Shown in pieces: positions 42,369 through 53,370 of a DNA stretch of 64,000 bases. The position numbers were made by a program, and so were the translations under genes. This DNA is from Xenoacremonium recifei (Eukaryota > Ascomycota > Sordariomycetes > Hypocreales > Nectriaceae), in the NCBI GenBank assembly GCA_012184525.1, contig WOFQ01000067.1, forward strand, positions 62,001-126,000, written 5' to 3'. Each line of letters starts with the position of its first letter. The stretch's first letter is position 1. Below the pieces are notes generated by a model, which was given only the letters and a program-made list of their open reading frames with translations, made no database searches and had not been told where the DNA came from.

Positions 42369-44870
42369 ATGGCGGACAGTCTTGACCCCGGCATGCCGTC
42401 ACCGTCCCCGGATCGGCCAGGCCTTGAGCGCCGCCGGTCCAGGAATCCTATCAAGAACATCATGCAGCACCTCTCGGTCGAGCCGCCAGAGGACAACGAT
42501 GAGCGAGAAGGACGCAAGAACTCGCTGATACGGAGGCTCAGCTGGCGCAAGAGCCGCAGCCCTTCAGCCAACTCGGAGCGGTCTAACCCTGGATCTGCTC
42601 AAGACCCTAATCTGTGCCGGAGCTGTGCGAGCTGGGCGGCTGATATCGATGCCACCTTTGAGGAGATGGACTCGTCTTTTATCAAGGCACTGAACCCGGG
42701 CTCGCAAGACGCATTCGAGAACAAGGAGCACTCACTTACCCTACTGAAAAGTCTCGAGGATGACCGCTGGTCGACCAAGTGTCCGCTCTGCAAGCTGTTT
42801 TGGGCGGTGCATGTCCAGAGCGATGGAGACGGGCCTCTCTCCCTCTCGGGCTTCTCCTCCCGCGACACCAATTACCTGATCGACACCAACAAGATGTTTG
42901 AGCAGGGCCACGCTGCGAGAGGCAAGGCACGCGGCTTCGCTCCGGCCTTCCTTGGAGTCGTGCCTAAGAAGAGCGGCTCCGGCGCCCTGAGTTGGGACGT
43001 TGACGCCGATTGGTTCCGCGAGGCGGGCATGATCTTCCGCACGATGCCGGATGTTGAGACGGAGCTGCTGAGTGCGCGGCCTGGCGGGATGCATTCGCGG
43101 GGGAACTCTGCCAACGACACGGGCGGCTGGGTGAAGCGAGGCATCTGGGGCCGGGAGATTGGGAGGACCGTCGACACGTCTGTAGCTGTCGACTGGTTGC
43201 GGTTCTGCGAGTTCTACCACCAGGGGCGATGTGGCCGGAAGCCCATCACGAGGGAGATCAAGGGGTTCCGGTTGGTGGACTGCTCCCAAAACCCCCCGCG
43301 CATCGTCGAGTCGTCGTTGATGGAGCGGTATGTCGCGTTGAGCTATGTCTGGGGCAAGGTTGCATACGAGCCGTGGCCGCAGGTGATCCAGGATGCTATC
43401 GCCGTCACGCAACAGCTCGGCGTGCGTTATCTCTGGGTCGACCGCCTCTGCTTAGACGACTCGCAGCCCGCAGTGAGGATGCAGCAGATTGCGCGCATGG
43501 ACGAGATCTTCGAGGGCGCCATTGTCACCGTCATTGCAGCCCATGGCGAGGACGCAACTTCGGGGCTTCCAGGGGTGGGCTCAACACAGCGTCCTCCGCA
43601 GCCCCAATACTCCTTTTCAAACTCAAACCTCACACTCGTTTCTAGCCTGCAAGATCCGCGTCTTGCTGTCAAGAACTCAGCTTGGTATACCCGTGGATGG
43701 ACATACCAAGAAGGTCTCCTGGCGCGACGGCGACTCATCTTCACGGGGCAGCAAATGTACTGGGAATGTGAGGGCATGTGCTGCCCCGAAACACTGGTAC
43801 TACCGCTGGAGCTCTACCACGACGCTGAGGAGCAGCGGATGTGTGATTTCATGCGGCCAGGTCTACTGAACGGAGTATCTTTCGTGGATGGGAGCTGGGA
43901 ACGCTGGAAGAGGTTGCCGAGTAAAGTCGAGGACCCGAGCACGCTCAGCATCTTCCGCGAGGCGGACCAGCACATCATCAACTACACGCGGCGATCATTG
44001 ACATACGACGAAGACTCCTTGAGTGCGTTTCTGGGTATATCACGGCGGCTAGAGACGACGCTGGGACGCAATCGCGTAGTCAACTTATTGGGTATTCCAG
44101 TCTGGGCGCCCCAAGACGAGCGCAGTATGGCGAGCCCGCCGCGGACGCGCGATCTCTTTGCGTTATCGACGTGCTTCTGGCACCACAAGGAGGGCGTTGT
44201 GGCAAGACGGAGACCACACATGCCCAGTTGGACGTGGGCAGGCTGGGCGGGAGCCGTTGACCTTTTCTCAAGCATCGTCGTGGCTGATCCCGAGGGAAAA
44301 GTCAAGGATCGCAAGTACAACAACCATCATTATGTGACGGCCACACAAATCACTCGCAACGACGCCAACTCGCTACGGTGGACGTACTCGCCAGACATAG
44401 TCCTGGTACATGCCGACGGCAGCGTGGCCTACGACTTTGCGCCCTCTACAGAAAACGACTCCAATGCTTTGCGACGGCTCGCACTCTGGCCCTATGGCAT
44501 ACACGTACCCAACCCACTCGTCCTGGACAAGGTGAAGGCTCGAACGCATTCAGGGGGCTGGATCTTCAACAACGTGAGCGTGGACGTGAAGCTAAGTCGG
44601 GGTGGCGGGGGCATTCGCGAGTACATCGAGCGCCACGCGCGCGCAGAGCAGATGACGGTGCTGTGGTTCGTCGAGGAGGCGCTGATAATGCTGTTGGTGG
44701 TGGAGAGGACGGTGAAGCCGGATGGCGGAGTCGTGTGGGAGCGGGTTGGACGAATGAGGATGGGCTTTGCGGAGGAGGCGAGGGATGTTATTCGGCGGTA
44801 TGGGCGGGTAGAGAGGATGGTGGAGGACCTGCCGCTGAGAAGACTCGGGACCGATATTGTGATTGAGTAG
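42369..44870 (+). CDS. Large HET-domain protein with N-terminal CxxC pairs
   Basis: Intronless gene for 833 residues. The N-terminus (1-75) is disordered and rich in R, S and P. Two CxxC pairs, C83/C86 (LCRSC) and C138/C141 (CPLC), may form a zinc-binding module, a feature seen in one class of fungal HET proteins. The HET domain starts YVALSYVWG (321-329), continues RYLWVDRLCLDD (353-364) and ends WYTRGWTYQEGLLARRRLIFT (439-459). The downstream part has the usual MPSWTWAGWAGAVD block and no other effector domain. Members of this family can trigger incompatibility or cell death when activated; no partner gene is identifiable next to it. It is the second HET gene in the window and not a close copy of the first. 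Confidence 0.9.
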   Translation: MADSLDPGMPSPSPDRPGLERRRSRNPIKNIMQHLSVEPPEDNDEREGRKNSLIRRLSWRKSRSPSANSERSNPGSAQDPNLCRSCASWAADIDATFEEMDSSFIKALNPGSQDAFENKEHSLTLLKSLEDDRWSTKCPLCKLFWAVHVQSDGDGPLSLSGFSSRDTNYLIDTNKMFEQGHAARGKARGFAPAFLGVVPKKSGSGALSWDVDADWFREAGMIFRTMPDVETELLSARPGGMHSRGNSANDTGGWVKRGIWGREIGRTVDTSVAVDWLRFCEFYHQGRCGRKPITREIKGFRLVDCSQNPPRIVESSLMERYVALSYVWGKVAYEPWPQVIQDAIAVTQQLGVRYLWVDRLCLDDSQPAVRMQQIARMDEIFEGAIVTVIAAHGEDATSGLPGVGSTQRPPQPQYSFSNSNLTLVSSLQDPRLAVKNSAWYTRGWTYQEGLLARRRLIFTGQQMYWECEGMCCPETLVLPLELYHDAEEQRMCDFMRPGLLNGVSFVDGSWERWKRLPSKVEDPSTLSIFREADQHIINYTRRSLTYDEDSLSAFLGISRRLETTLGRNRVVNLLGIPVWAPQDERSMASPPRTRDLFALSTCFWHHKEGVVARRRPHMPSWTWAGWAGAVDLFSSIVVADPEGKVKDRKYNNHHYVTATQITRNDANSLRWTYSPDIVLVHADGSVAYDFAPSTENDSNALRRLALWPYGIHVPNPLVLDKVKARTHSGGWIFNNVSVDVKLSRGGGGIREYIERHARAEQMTVLWFVEEALIMLLVVERTVKPDGGVVWERVGRMRMGFAEEARDVIRRYGRVERMVEDLPLRRLGTDIVIE

Positions 44871-45686
44871 CGGAGTGTAAAATATGTGAAGCCATCGCGG
44901 AGGATGAAACGGGATGAAAAGGGGGTTCTTTTATAGGGAGGCGTGCAAGTGGCTTGAACGAGTGCACTGCGCTACAACACCAGATTGAGACGGACGGCAT
45001 GGCACAAGCCGGGACCATTAAGCATTGTAATATATCGTTTGAGACTAATTGAAGAGAGGGCGATGTTGTCTCGGGTTCAGCATGCTACATACTCGATAAT
45101 TACCCAAGATACGGTATCTGTCACATCTGATAACTCTATACTCTAGACTATAACAGCCACATGCTATGACGTCGCCTCTAGTGGCATGATGCCTCGGTCG
45201 AGAGTCCTTGCTCAGCGAAACTATGCGTTTGAGGTACCTGGCTATCCACTAATATCTGCCATGCCAAAGTTAATCGGCGCAGGGACTTCTAGCATTCCCA
45301 TTGCTCCATCCCCAACATCTTCCCCCTCCCAAACTAATCCTTTCCACATACCAGGTCAGCAGCTCTTCACCCAAACCAACCGCCATGACGTCGATCCGCT
45401 CTCGGCCGAAGGATCGGATGAATCAGCATTAGCAGCAGCAGCGCCCGCGCCAGCGCCAGTGCCCTACGAGGCGGGCAGCGGGCGGGCTGGAAGTCCCACT
45501 CACACCTTTTCCCGCCGGGCCTTGCCTCTACCAGAGATCCCTTCCCCGAAGCATCCGCCAGTCACAAATCACGGGCTCGAGCGGGAAGATCAGATCGATC
45601 CCCCGGCGTTGCGACCTCGCGTTTCCTCTGCCTCGAGCCTCTCCCTCCTGCTCCTCTGCTTCCCCACGCGCGCGGAGAGTGTCGCC
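44871..45686. other. Intergenic with open frame upstream of the Sec14-like gene
   Basis: From 45186 the frame of the next gene is already open, with two ATGs at 45186 and 45189. The extension is rich in Pro, Ala and Ser. It may be leader DNA or an alternative N-terminus. No other gene is seen. Confidence 0.4.
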
Positions 45687-47135
45687 ATGCCCGACCATCA
45701 TAACCACCACCACCACCACTCCCACGATACGGCTGCCCCGGCGACCCGCGTCAAGTCGTCCGCCAGCACCGTCGGCGAGCATGGATATCCGCATGGCCAC
45801 CTGGGACACCTGAGTCCCCACGAGGAGGAGGCCTTCCTCAAGTTCAAGGAGGTGTTGGAGGAACGAGGATTGTGGAAACGGGGACCGCCGGCGTCACATG
45901 ACGACCCGTTGCTGCTGTAAGTGGCATGCGCGCTGAACCGGAGCTTGATAGGCGTCTGACATTGGTGTTGTAGGCGATATCTGCGCGCGAGACGCTGGGT
46001 GGTGGAAGATGCCTACCAGCAGTTCAAGGATACTGAAGAATGGCGCGTGGCCAACGATCTCGACGTGCTGTACAAAACCATCGATCTCGACGCCTACGAG
46101 CGAAGCCGTCGTCTGGTATGCCCTCACCTCGCCGGACCGCCCGGATGCTTGATATGCTGACACGTTGTACGCACACAGTACCCCCAATGGACCGGCCGCC
46201 GTGACCGCCGCGGAATTCCCCTCTACGTGTACGAGATTAGGACGCTCGACTCCAAGACGATCCACGAGTACGAGAAGCATGGTGCCTCCAAGACGTTCTC
46301 CCAGGCCAAGTCAGACGGCAAGACGCCCGCTGGTCTACTGCGGCTGTTCGCTCTATATGAGAACCTGACACGCTTCAACATGCCCTTCAGCACACAGCTA
46401 CCGGACCGCGAGTTCGCCGAGGTGCCTATTACCATGAGTACCAACATTGTCGATATCTCCGGTGTCGGTCTCAAGCAGTTTTGGAACCTCAAAGGCCACA
46501 TGCAGGCCGCCTCGCAGCTTGCCACGGCGCATTACCCAGAGACGCTGGACCGCATCTTCATCATTGGCGCGCCCATGTTCTTCAGCACCGTCTGGGGCTG
46601 GATTAAGCGCTGGTTCGACCCCATCACCGTGTCCAAGATCTTCGTGCTCAGCTCTCACGAGGTGCGCCCCACGCTCGAGAACTTCATTGACCCGGCCAAC
46701 ATCCCCAAGAAGTATGGTGGCCAATTGGAATATTCTTTTGGCGACCTCAGCGTACCGGATCCGCATTGGGAGGGCCTCGTGACGTGGGAGAACGGCCACA
46801 AGGGATTCCCTACCGGACCGCTGCTGTGGGAAGACGAGGACGATGGCAAGCGCATGGTGTGTATGGGCCTGGGCGCAAAGGACGGAGTGCTTCGCCGCGA
46901 GCGGATTTGCAGCATGCCCAAGAACTTTGTCATGCCCGAAGTAACGCGCCCAGTGCAGAACGGTACGGCGGAGGGCACGCAAACGGTGGACGAGACGTGT
47001 GACGACGGTGTGCAGACGGACGAGACGCTAATCAGCGAGGCGGTGCAGGAGAAGCTGAAGATTAGCAGTGACGTGGACGAGACGAAGAAGGAGGCAGTGT
47101 CATCACCCCCTGTTGCCTCTGCGGCGGTGGCCTAG
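45687..47135 (+). CDS. Sec14-like (CRAL-TRIO) phosphatidylinositol transfer protein
   Basis: Lipid-transfer protein of the Sec14 superfamily. Exons 45687-45916, 45974-46115 and 46179-47135 give 442 residues from the ATG at 45687. It begins MPDHHNHHHHHSHD, an unusual histidine cluster (8 His in 14 residues). The CRAL-TRIO N-lobe is at about 55-120 (LSPHEEEAFLKFKEVLEERG, LLLRYLRARRWVVEDAYQQF). The lipid-binding lobe is at about 125-310, with YPQWTGRRDRRGIPLYVYE, DISGVGLKQFWNLKGHMQAA, YPETLDRIFIIGAPMFFSTVWGWIKRWFDP and LENFIDPANIPKKYGG (the closing motif). A GOLD-like segment follows, then an acidic tail with repeated TxDET units. Upstream extension to 45186 would add 167 residues; I judge it less likely. 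It converges with the MDP-1 gene. Confidence 0.86.
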
Positions 47136-47527
47136 AGAAGAACAAATTGGACAGGTAGAGACGAAAGCGAGATAAGACGCTACATACATACCCAGGCAGC
47201 AGAGCCAAGAGATGGGAGAGATGGTGAGGAGAAGGGTGTTCAATTCTTGGGTTCTTGGTTGGTCATTCAGGTTTACGTTTTTCATAGATCTCGGTGCATA
47301 CACATAGCCGGGCACTTGAATACATTTGCACCGTTCTAACTATCCTGTCTTTTGCCCTTTGGTCTAATAACCATGCTCTCTGTAAGTGTCTTAGTCCTCT
47401 TGTATTCTGAAGTCGTTCGTAAGCCGTCTCAAATGTCTTGATGCCAATTTAAATCCGTGTAATAGTTCAAACAAACAACTTTCTAGTCCCATCCAAACGC
47501 CTGTAATAACTCCCGAACCCGCTTGAG
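47136..47527. other. Intergenic, convergent 3' ends
   Basis: Between the Sec14-like (plus) and MDP-1 (minus) genes. No feature is seen apart from presumed 3' UTRs. Confidence 0.4.
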
Positions 47528-48181
47528 TCACGCCTTGACAGATCCTCTGGAGTATCCTCTCCTCTTCCGCCACTCCGCAACGCCCTTCTCGATCTCCTCC
47601 CAGGACACACCATCCCTAACCAACCACATCGTCACCCCCAAGCTCTCGGTATCTCGATTGCGCGGCTCGTCATCAAAGAACAGCATGTCCTCGTACGCCA
47701 CGCCGGTGCGCTTCTGCAGCACCTCAAAGTGCTTAATCTTGCTTGTCGAATAGATCTCCAGCCCCGCGTCAAACATATCCAACGCACGCTTCGGCTTCTC
47801 CGCCTTGCCGTCCACGGCGGGCACCGGGACGTGCAGCATCTTGAGCAGATCTCGCGCGAGAGCCGCGGTCGTGGAGCGCGACGCGACGCCGACCTTCACG
47901 TTTGGAGCCTGGGCGAGAGCGGCGAGGATGGAGGGGATGTCGCTGTAGAAGGCGAAGCTCTCGCCGTAGCGGTCGGTGGCGGCGGTGTGGGCGGCGTCGG
48001 GCTTGAGTGGCGGCGTGACGTGCGTGTCGACCCAGAAGGGCCACAGCGTGTAGTCGAGGTCGAAGACGATGAGGCGGGGGAGGGGGAGCGCGGGGTCGGC
48101 GAGGGATGCGGGGAGGAGGGAGGAGGAGGGCGCTCCGTCGGGGAGGGGGAGCGAGCCCGTCTTGGAGAGCTTTTTGGGCAT
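47528..48181 (-). CDS. Magnesium-dependent phosphatase-1 (HAD superfamily)
   Basis: HAD-family phosphatase related to MDP-1, which acts on protein phosphotyrosine and sugar-phosphate or glycation products in vitro. A single exon encodes 217 residues. The catalytic motif is IVFDLDYTLWPFW (38-50) with nucleophile D41 and acid D43. VGVASRSTT is motif 2, a KxxHF element (SKIKHFEVLQKRTG) precedes motif 3, and FFDDEPRN supplies the metal-binding acids. ESLGVTMWLVRDG closes the fold. The N-terminal 33 residues are a low-complexity extension. Confidence 0.92.
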   Translation of the reverse strand: MPKKLSKTGSLPLPDGAPSSSLLPASLADPALPLPRLIVFDLDYTLWPFWVDTHVTPPLKPDAAHTAATDRYGESFAFYSDIPSILAALAQAPNVKVGVASRSTTAALARDLLKMLHVPVPAVDGKAEKPKRALDMFDAGLEIYSTSKIKHFEVLQKRTGVAYEDMLFFDDEPRNRDTESLGVTMWLVRDGVSWEEIEKGVAEWRKRRGYSRGSVKA

Positions 48182-49306
48182 TGTGTCGGGTTGTGGAGGG
48201 TGTGAAGCCTGTGGGATGGCGAGCGTGGAAGTTATTGGTGTTGAGGAGACGGTGACATATAAGGCTGGGCTAGAGGTGCCTGGACGGCTGCCCTGAATCT
48301 TACCTTACCTTGGGTACAGCCCCGCCGCGGGGCGTTGCTTTTAGGCTGTGACGTCGGTGCCTGAATGGCTTATAAGTGTCATGTCACCAGCTCCAGTTGA
48401 AAAGTACAGCTATTTTGGAAACATGTTCTACTTTTGTTTCTTATTTTTGAAAAACCCGAGGTCGTGCAGTACTGTAATCAGCCTTCCGCGATCACGTTTA
48501 GAAAGCTGCATCTAATCGACCTGCTGCCCCGAGATCGGAACTTTCTGGTCACGGAAGAGTCATGAAGTGATGCGGCTAAGCCTGTTCAAGTTGTACGCCC
48601 AATGAAACCTAGGTTCACGAACATAACTGCCGCAGAATATACCTCTCCTTGGTTAGAATTATTCAGAAGCTATTGCTGCTCTTTCCGTGTTAAATACTCA
48701 GACACCTACCTGGGTACCAAGTAGGCAGGAATGAGGCGCTTGCTGTTGGAGAAAGTCGGTGAGCCACGTGGTGAGGTGAAACATTATGAAGCTCATTGGT
48801 CGGATAGAATACATGCATATACTCAGCCAATCTCTGTAATTCCCATACTTCTTTCCCATTAATGGGTAATAACACTTACAACCGTCGTGGTCCCAGCGAC
48901 ATCACAGACTAAGGAAACTCCTCCGGGAATCGCTCTCGCCCCCCCGCATTTCCGGCCGGCTCCCTGCGGGGAAATCGAAATCTGGACCGGGTCACGAGGC
49001 AAGAGCGCCCCCGTCGTTTTGGGGGGCAGGCAGTCCCAGTCGCCGTCGCCATGCCATAATTATCCATCGCGGGATTGGCTCGTTGGCTTGGATTTTCCTC
49101 CCTCCGAATCCCCGTACCTTCCATCCCAACCACTGGAAGTTTGCCCCCGCGTCACCTGTGAAGCCCAAGTTGCGATGGTGAGACGGTGAGGGTTTTCTTT
49201 CTCAACTCGTCACGCTCTCCGTTATTTTGCTCATTGCGCATGAGTGCACTCTGGGGGCTTCGCGATTGAGGGGAGAGACCGACGAGAGACGCCAATTCGT
49301 CACGCA
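48182..49306. other. Intergenic, divergent promoters
   Basis: Promoters of the MDP-1 (minus) and Zn2Cys6 (plus) genes. It holds a GGTACC-centred motif near 48713-48718. GC-rich leader toward the plus-strand gene. No gene is seen. Confidence 0.4.
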
Positions 49307-51617
49307 ATGGCCAAACGCACCTGGTCTGATGCGCTTGGGGGAGCGTCGGCTGGCTCGACCGGCGCAGGAGCAGCAGAAATGCCTCCAGCCGACGAGGCTC
49401 CCGCGCCAGCTGTGAGTCGCCATGAGATTGCGAGATCATGCGGAACTGACAATGAATGAATAGGCCGCCAAGTCGCAGAACCGCCGGCAGAGCGCTGGCA
49501 TCGCCGGCTTCGGTGGGGGTGACGTTCCGCTTCCTCAGATCTCCCGGAAGATCAAGGCCTGCGCGGCGTGTCGGAAGCACAAGGTGAGAGAAGAACTTGC
49601 GAGGACCCTCATTTGGACGGGGTGATTGACCGGCTTGCAGATCAAATGCTTGATGGACGAAAGTGGCCCGCCGTGTCGTCGCTGCGCGGAACGGAACCTA
49701 GGCTGTGTCTTGAGCAAGAGTCTGCAGACAATTATCGACGAAAAGTCTCAGTATGCGAAACCTGGGTCGTTGCGACATCTGCGACTTTAGCTGACTCGCT
49801 GTAGATTCTCAGAAGCCGTAGTCCATGACTTAGAACATGTTCACGGCGCTCTCAAGCAGGTCATGACCAAGCTTGGCCTTGGTGAAATGGCACCCCTTCA
49901 GTCTTCATCCATTCAAGAATCAGAGGGTTCGCCATCGCATCAGGACTCGAGCCATGTTGCTGGTCGCCAACCCATGTCGCTGTCTGACCGAAACCAAGGT
50001 CCTTCTTGCGACAATTCACCCAAAGCCACTCCCGAGGACGAAGGCCTGCCCTACGTTCCCATTCATTCCCTTTACACACTTACGAAACTCAGTGCTTTGA
50101 GATCTCCAGAAAATAGTGAAGCCCAACGTGGGCGAGCCATAGACGACTTTATTGCTCGGGGCGTGCTCTCCCTCTCCGATGCCGAAAGTCTGTTCTCTCT
50201 CTACCGGACAAGACTAGACCGATACATGTATGGTATCGGGTGTCACTACAATACGCTCGAGGAGCTGCGGAGAAAGAGTTCTATTCTGTCTGCTGCCATT
50301 CTCACGGTATCAGCACTCCATGATGCCAAGGCAGATGGTGTCTACGGCGTTTGCAGCAACGAGTTCCGCCGATTGATGGAGAGATCCATGTTTGAACGAC
50401 GCATTGATCGAGACTATCTGAGAGCTATGTGCGTAGCTTCGTACTGGCTCAGCGACCTGTCCTGGATGCTTTCGGGATATGCTATCCGTCGAGCTGCTGA
50501 GTGTAATCTACACAACAGCTTTAACCAAGCTATCAAAGAGAAAAACCAGGAGGCCGCGGATTGCGCACGCCTGTGGTACATCCTCTACATTTGTGACCAG
50601 CATCTTGCAACTCTTTACGGAAGGCCGTCTATTGTGCAAGAGGACTCATCAATCCAAGGTTGGGACAAGTTTCTTCATTCAGAAGTTGCTACGGAGGAGG
50701 ACAAACGATTGACTGGGCAGGTCGCCCTAGTCAGCATCTTACGAAATATCCGCGAGCTGTTTGGCACAAACAAAGGAGAGGCCATTCCGCGCGTTTATCT
50801 GAACCATATTTCACATTTCAAAAGGCAGCTTGATCAGTGGTACGAGCGGTGGATGAGGGAGTTGCCTGGTAAGCTTCGTTGGTCCAGCCACCAAGTTCTT
50901 CGCTAACAGGAATCAGAGCAATGGCCCCAGATCGGCACGTTTCCACGGAAAGGGACCATCTTGCACTACAATTTTTCACAAATCCATCTTTACTCCCATG
51001 TATTCCGTGGCCTCACTGGCGACGATCCAATTCCTCATTACTTCTTGGACTGCGCAGCCAAAGCCATTGCAGCGGCTACGGCAGTGATGGAACTCATCAT
51101 CACAGATCCCGATGTCGCCGCAGGCATTGTGGGGATGCCGTCGTACATGCATTCCATGACTGCGTTTGCCTGCATGTTTCTTATCAAGGTCGCCATCAAG
51201 TATGGCGGCGAGCTCGTAGACCGCCAACGAGTTCTCGAACTTACCAACGGACTTGTCCGACGATTCCGCGCCATGCCTACTGGGAAGTGGCATCTTGCCA
51301 ACTTGATGGCCGGTGGACTGGAGAGGATGACTGAGCAACTGAGCGCTCAGGCTCCCGGTCAAATGGCGACGTTCTCGAATGGGATGGTAGCGGGGACTGG
51401 CATTAATGAGAACGTGATCCCATCACAAGTTGTGCCAATGGAGACTCGGCCGTTGACGGACTTGGAGGGAGACTTGTTCTTTGACTATGACATGAGCTTT
51501 GGCCTGTCGCCCGTGTTCCGGTTCGACCCGAATATGCTCAGTATGGACGGGTCTGCCGCGTCTATGCAAGGTTACCCAGAGCCGGACTACGGTATAAGAC
51601 CGAACCATCAGGCATGA
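49307..51617 (+). CDS. Zn2Cys6 transcription factor with fungal-specific TF domain
   Basis: Nuclear regulator of 699 residues. Exons 49307-49411, 49464-49583, 49641-49750, 49805-50868 and 50917-51617. The zinc cluster lies at 68-97 with C68, C71, C78, C87, C90 and C97 (CAACRKHKIKC then CRRCAERNLGC) and is interrupted by the second intron. It is preceded by a basic, Ala-rich N-terminus and followed by a coiled-coil-like helix (EAVVHDLEHVHGALKQVMTKL). The middle homology region covers about 200-560 (YMYGIGCHYNTLEELRRKS, LSGYAIRRAAECNLH, YILYICDQHLATLYGRPSIV). The C-terminus is acidic and Met/Asp/Phe-rich, as in activation domains. Introns are 48-57 nt. It reads in the same direction as the SDR and flavoenzyme genes downstream, a hint that it controls them. 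Confidence 0.87.
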
Positions 51618-51749
51618 TGAGTTGACTGGAGGTTTTGCGACTTTCCAGGGCTGTTTTTGGACAGTGTAAGATACCTGTAACATGTGTCTTTGTGAAGGGA
51701 GGACTTTTTGGATAATGAATCGAGCGAAAGCTTACAAGAACAGTTTAAT
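51618..51749. other. 3' region of the Zn2Cys6 gene
   Basis: Short non-coding stretch before the convergent remnant; ends in an A/T-rich run near 51747-51755. Confidence 0.3.
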
Positions 51750-52393
51750 TTAAAATGAAGGATACCAGAACCGCATTATATATACACGACAGCGGGAAGA
51801 ATACCGGGTTTCAGGATCCATATTGCCCTCTTTGTAACCTCCGAGTTGATCAATCATGATACCAAAATCTAGGTATTGACGAAAGATGGCACTACGTATC
51901 ATGTGGCCCACGATCTCGAGCAGGCTGAGACTATTCTCGTATTGCCAGCTTACAATGCTTTCCTTCTCATCTACAACTTCGTCGTTTTGCTCTCTCCCAA
52001 CATCACAAGCATTCCATAATCCTTCGAGCGAAGACGGAGGAAGTCGGTTTTCTGTCCGAGCTAACCCGCAATCCCATCTCGGCTCCAATTTGCCCGTGTT
52101 AATCCCCATCGCGGGGGTTGCGGGGAAGCTCAGATGACCTTGAACTTACTGACACCAAACCACCCGTGGTTGTAAGTGAAGCCAGTGGGTGAGTCTTCTT
52201 CCTGCCCTCCTTGGTCATCTACTAACACCGGGTAGAAAACTGAAGGATTATCGGATATCCCGTCGAGCAGCCGGAACAACCGACATCGGACAAATGGTGT
52301 TAAGTAAAACCAGTGTAATCGCTCATTCGAAGTCAAGATAACAACATCTTCTACAACGTCGCTGTCACGAAGACAATTTCCACAGGAATAATC
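51750..52393 (-). pseudogene. Probable 5'-truncated gene remnant
   Basis: Two minus-strand open segments, 52393-52150 and 52060-51750, can be joined in phase by an 89 nt GT-AG intron (GTAAGT donor, GATTAAC branch-like site; acceptor at 52061, or alternatively 9 nt further in). The joined reading contains protein-like stretches such as LHWFYLTPFVRCRLFRLL, FTYNHGWFGV and VGHMIRSAIFRQYLDFGI. No ATG begins it: a TGA lies just upstream, and the frame overlaps the start of the SDR gene on the other strand. The family is unknown. It could be the 3' part of a gene cut off by a rearrangement that brought in the SDR gene, or an unrecognised intact gene with a start I cannot see, or chance. Confidence 0.35.
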
Positions 52394-52398
52394 TCACC

Positions 52399-53370
52399 AT
52401 GGCCTCTGCAGACTCACACATCCTGATTACCGGTGCTGCAGGCTTCATCGGCCAGGAGCTTCTCGTCGCCCTCCTCGCCTCCTCCCCATCCCTCACCATC
52501 ACAGCCACCGACACCACCGTCCCCCCCGTACCGCCAGCACACGCCCACCGCGTCACAGCCCTAGCCGCAGACCTGACCGCACCGACTGCAGTATCGGCAC
52601 TCTTCCAGCCCAAGCCTCCCTCAGCCGTGTACCTCCTCCACGGCCTCATGAGCTCGGGCTCCGAGGCGAATCTTGAGCTTGGCCTCGCCGTCAACTTCGA
52701 CTCTGTGCGCAATGTTCTTGACTACATCCGCCGCGAACATCCCGGCACGGTCGTCGTCTTTACCAGCTCGTGTGCGGTCTACGGCCGTGAGGAGTGCGTC
52801 TCGGAAGCTGCTACCGTGCCGCTCCCGCAGACGTCCTACGGCGCCGAGAAGTTGATGGTCGAGCTCCTCGTGAACGACTGGTCGCGCCGCGGGTTGCTGG
52901 ACGGCCGCATCGTGCGTCTTCCCACCGTGGTAGTCCGGCCAGGCAGACCCTCGGCCGCAGCATCGAGTTTCTGCTCCGGCATCGTGCGCGAGTCACTCAA
53001 GGGCGAGGCGAATGTGTTGCCCGTCAGCCTCGACACGGAGATGTGGGTGTGCAGTCCCGCGACAGTCGTTCGCAATCTTCTGCGCGTCGCAACGGTCCCG
53101 GCGGCTCAGTTCGGGGGCTCGCGCATTGTGAATCTGCCGGGCCGGACGGTCACGGTGCATGAGATCCTGGCGGCTGTTGAGAAGGTTGGGGGCGCGGCGG
53201 CGAGGGCGTTGGTCACGGAGAAGCGGGATGCGGAGGTGGAGCGCATTGTCGAGTCGTGGTCAGCGCGGTTCGATGTGAGCAGGGCGTATGGGCTGGGATT
53301 GGAGGCGGATGGAAGCATTGAGGATGCTGTGCGAGCGTTCAAGACGCGGCTGGAAAGCGAGAAGGCATGA
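52399..53370 (+). CDS. D-erythronate dehydrogenase-like SDR (DenD family)
   Basis: NAD(P)-dependent extended short-chain dehydrogenase resembling bacterial DenD, which oxidises the C2 hydroxyl of D-erythronate. A single exon encodes 323 residues. The Rossmann motif is TGAAGFIG (11-18). HGLMSSGSEANLELGLAVN aligns with the DenD segment after strand 4. FTSSCAVYG carries the catalytic Ser, and the YxxxK pair is Y147/K151 in SYGAEK. LLVNDWSRRGLLDGRIVRLPTVVVRPG and AASSFCSGIVRESLKGE are nearly diagnostic for this family, as is VNLPGRTVTVHE. The SDR oxidises a 2-hydroxy sugar acid in the known case; the fungal substrate is unproven. It is followed 442 bp downstream by a flavin 2-hydroxyacid oxidase in the same orientation. 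Confidence 0.88.
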   Translation: MASADSHILITGAAGFIGQELLVALLASSPSLTITATDTTVPPVPPAHAHRVTALAADLTAPTAVSALFQPKPPSAVYLLHGLMSSGSEANLELGLAVNFDSVRNVLDYIRREHPGTVVVFTSSCAVYGREECVSEAATVPLPQTSYGAEKLMVELLVNDWSRRGLLDGRIVRLPTVVVRPGRPSAAASSFCSGIVRESLKGEANVLPVSLDTEMWVCSPATVVRNLLRVATVPAAQFGGSRIVNLPGRTVTVHEILAAVEKVGGAAARALVTEKRDAEVERIVESWSARFDVSRAYGLGLEADGSIEDAVRAFKTRLESEKA

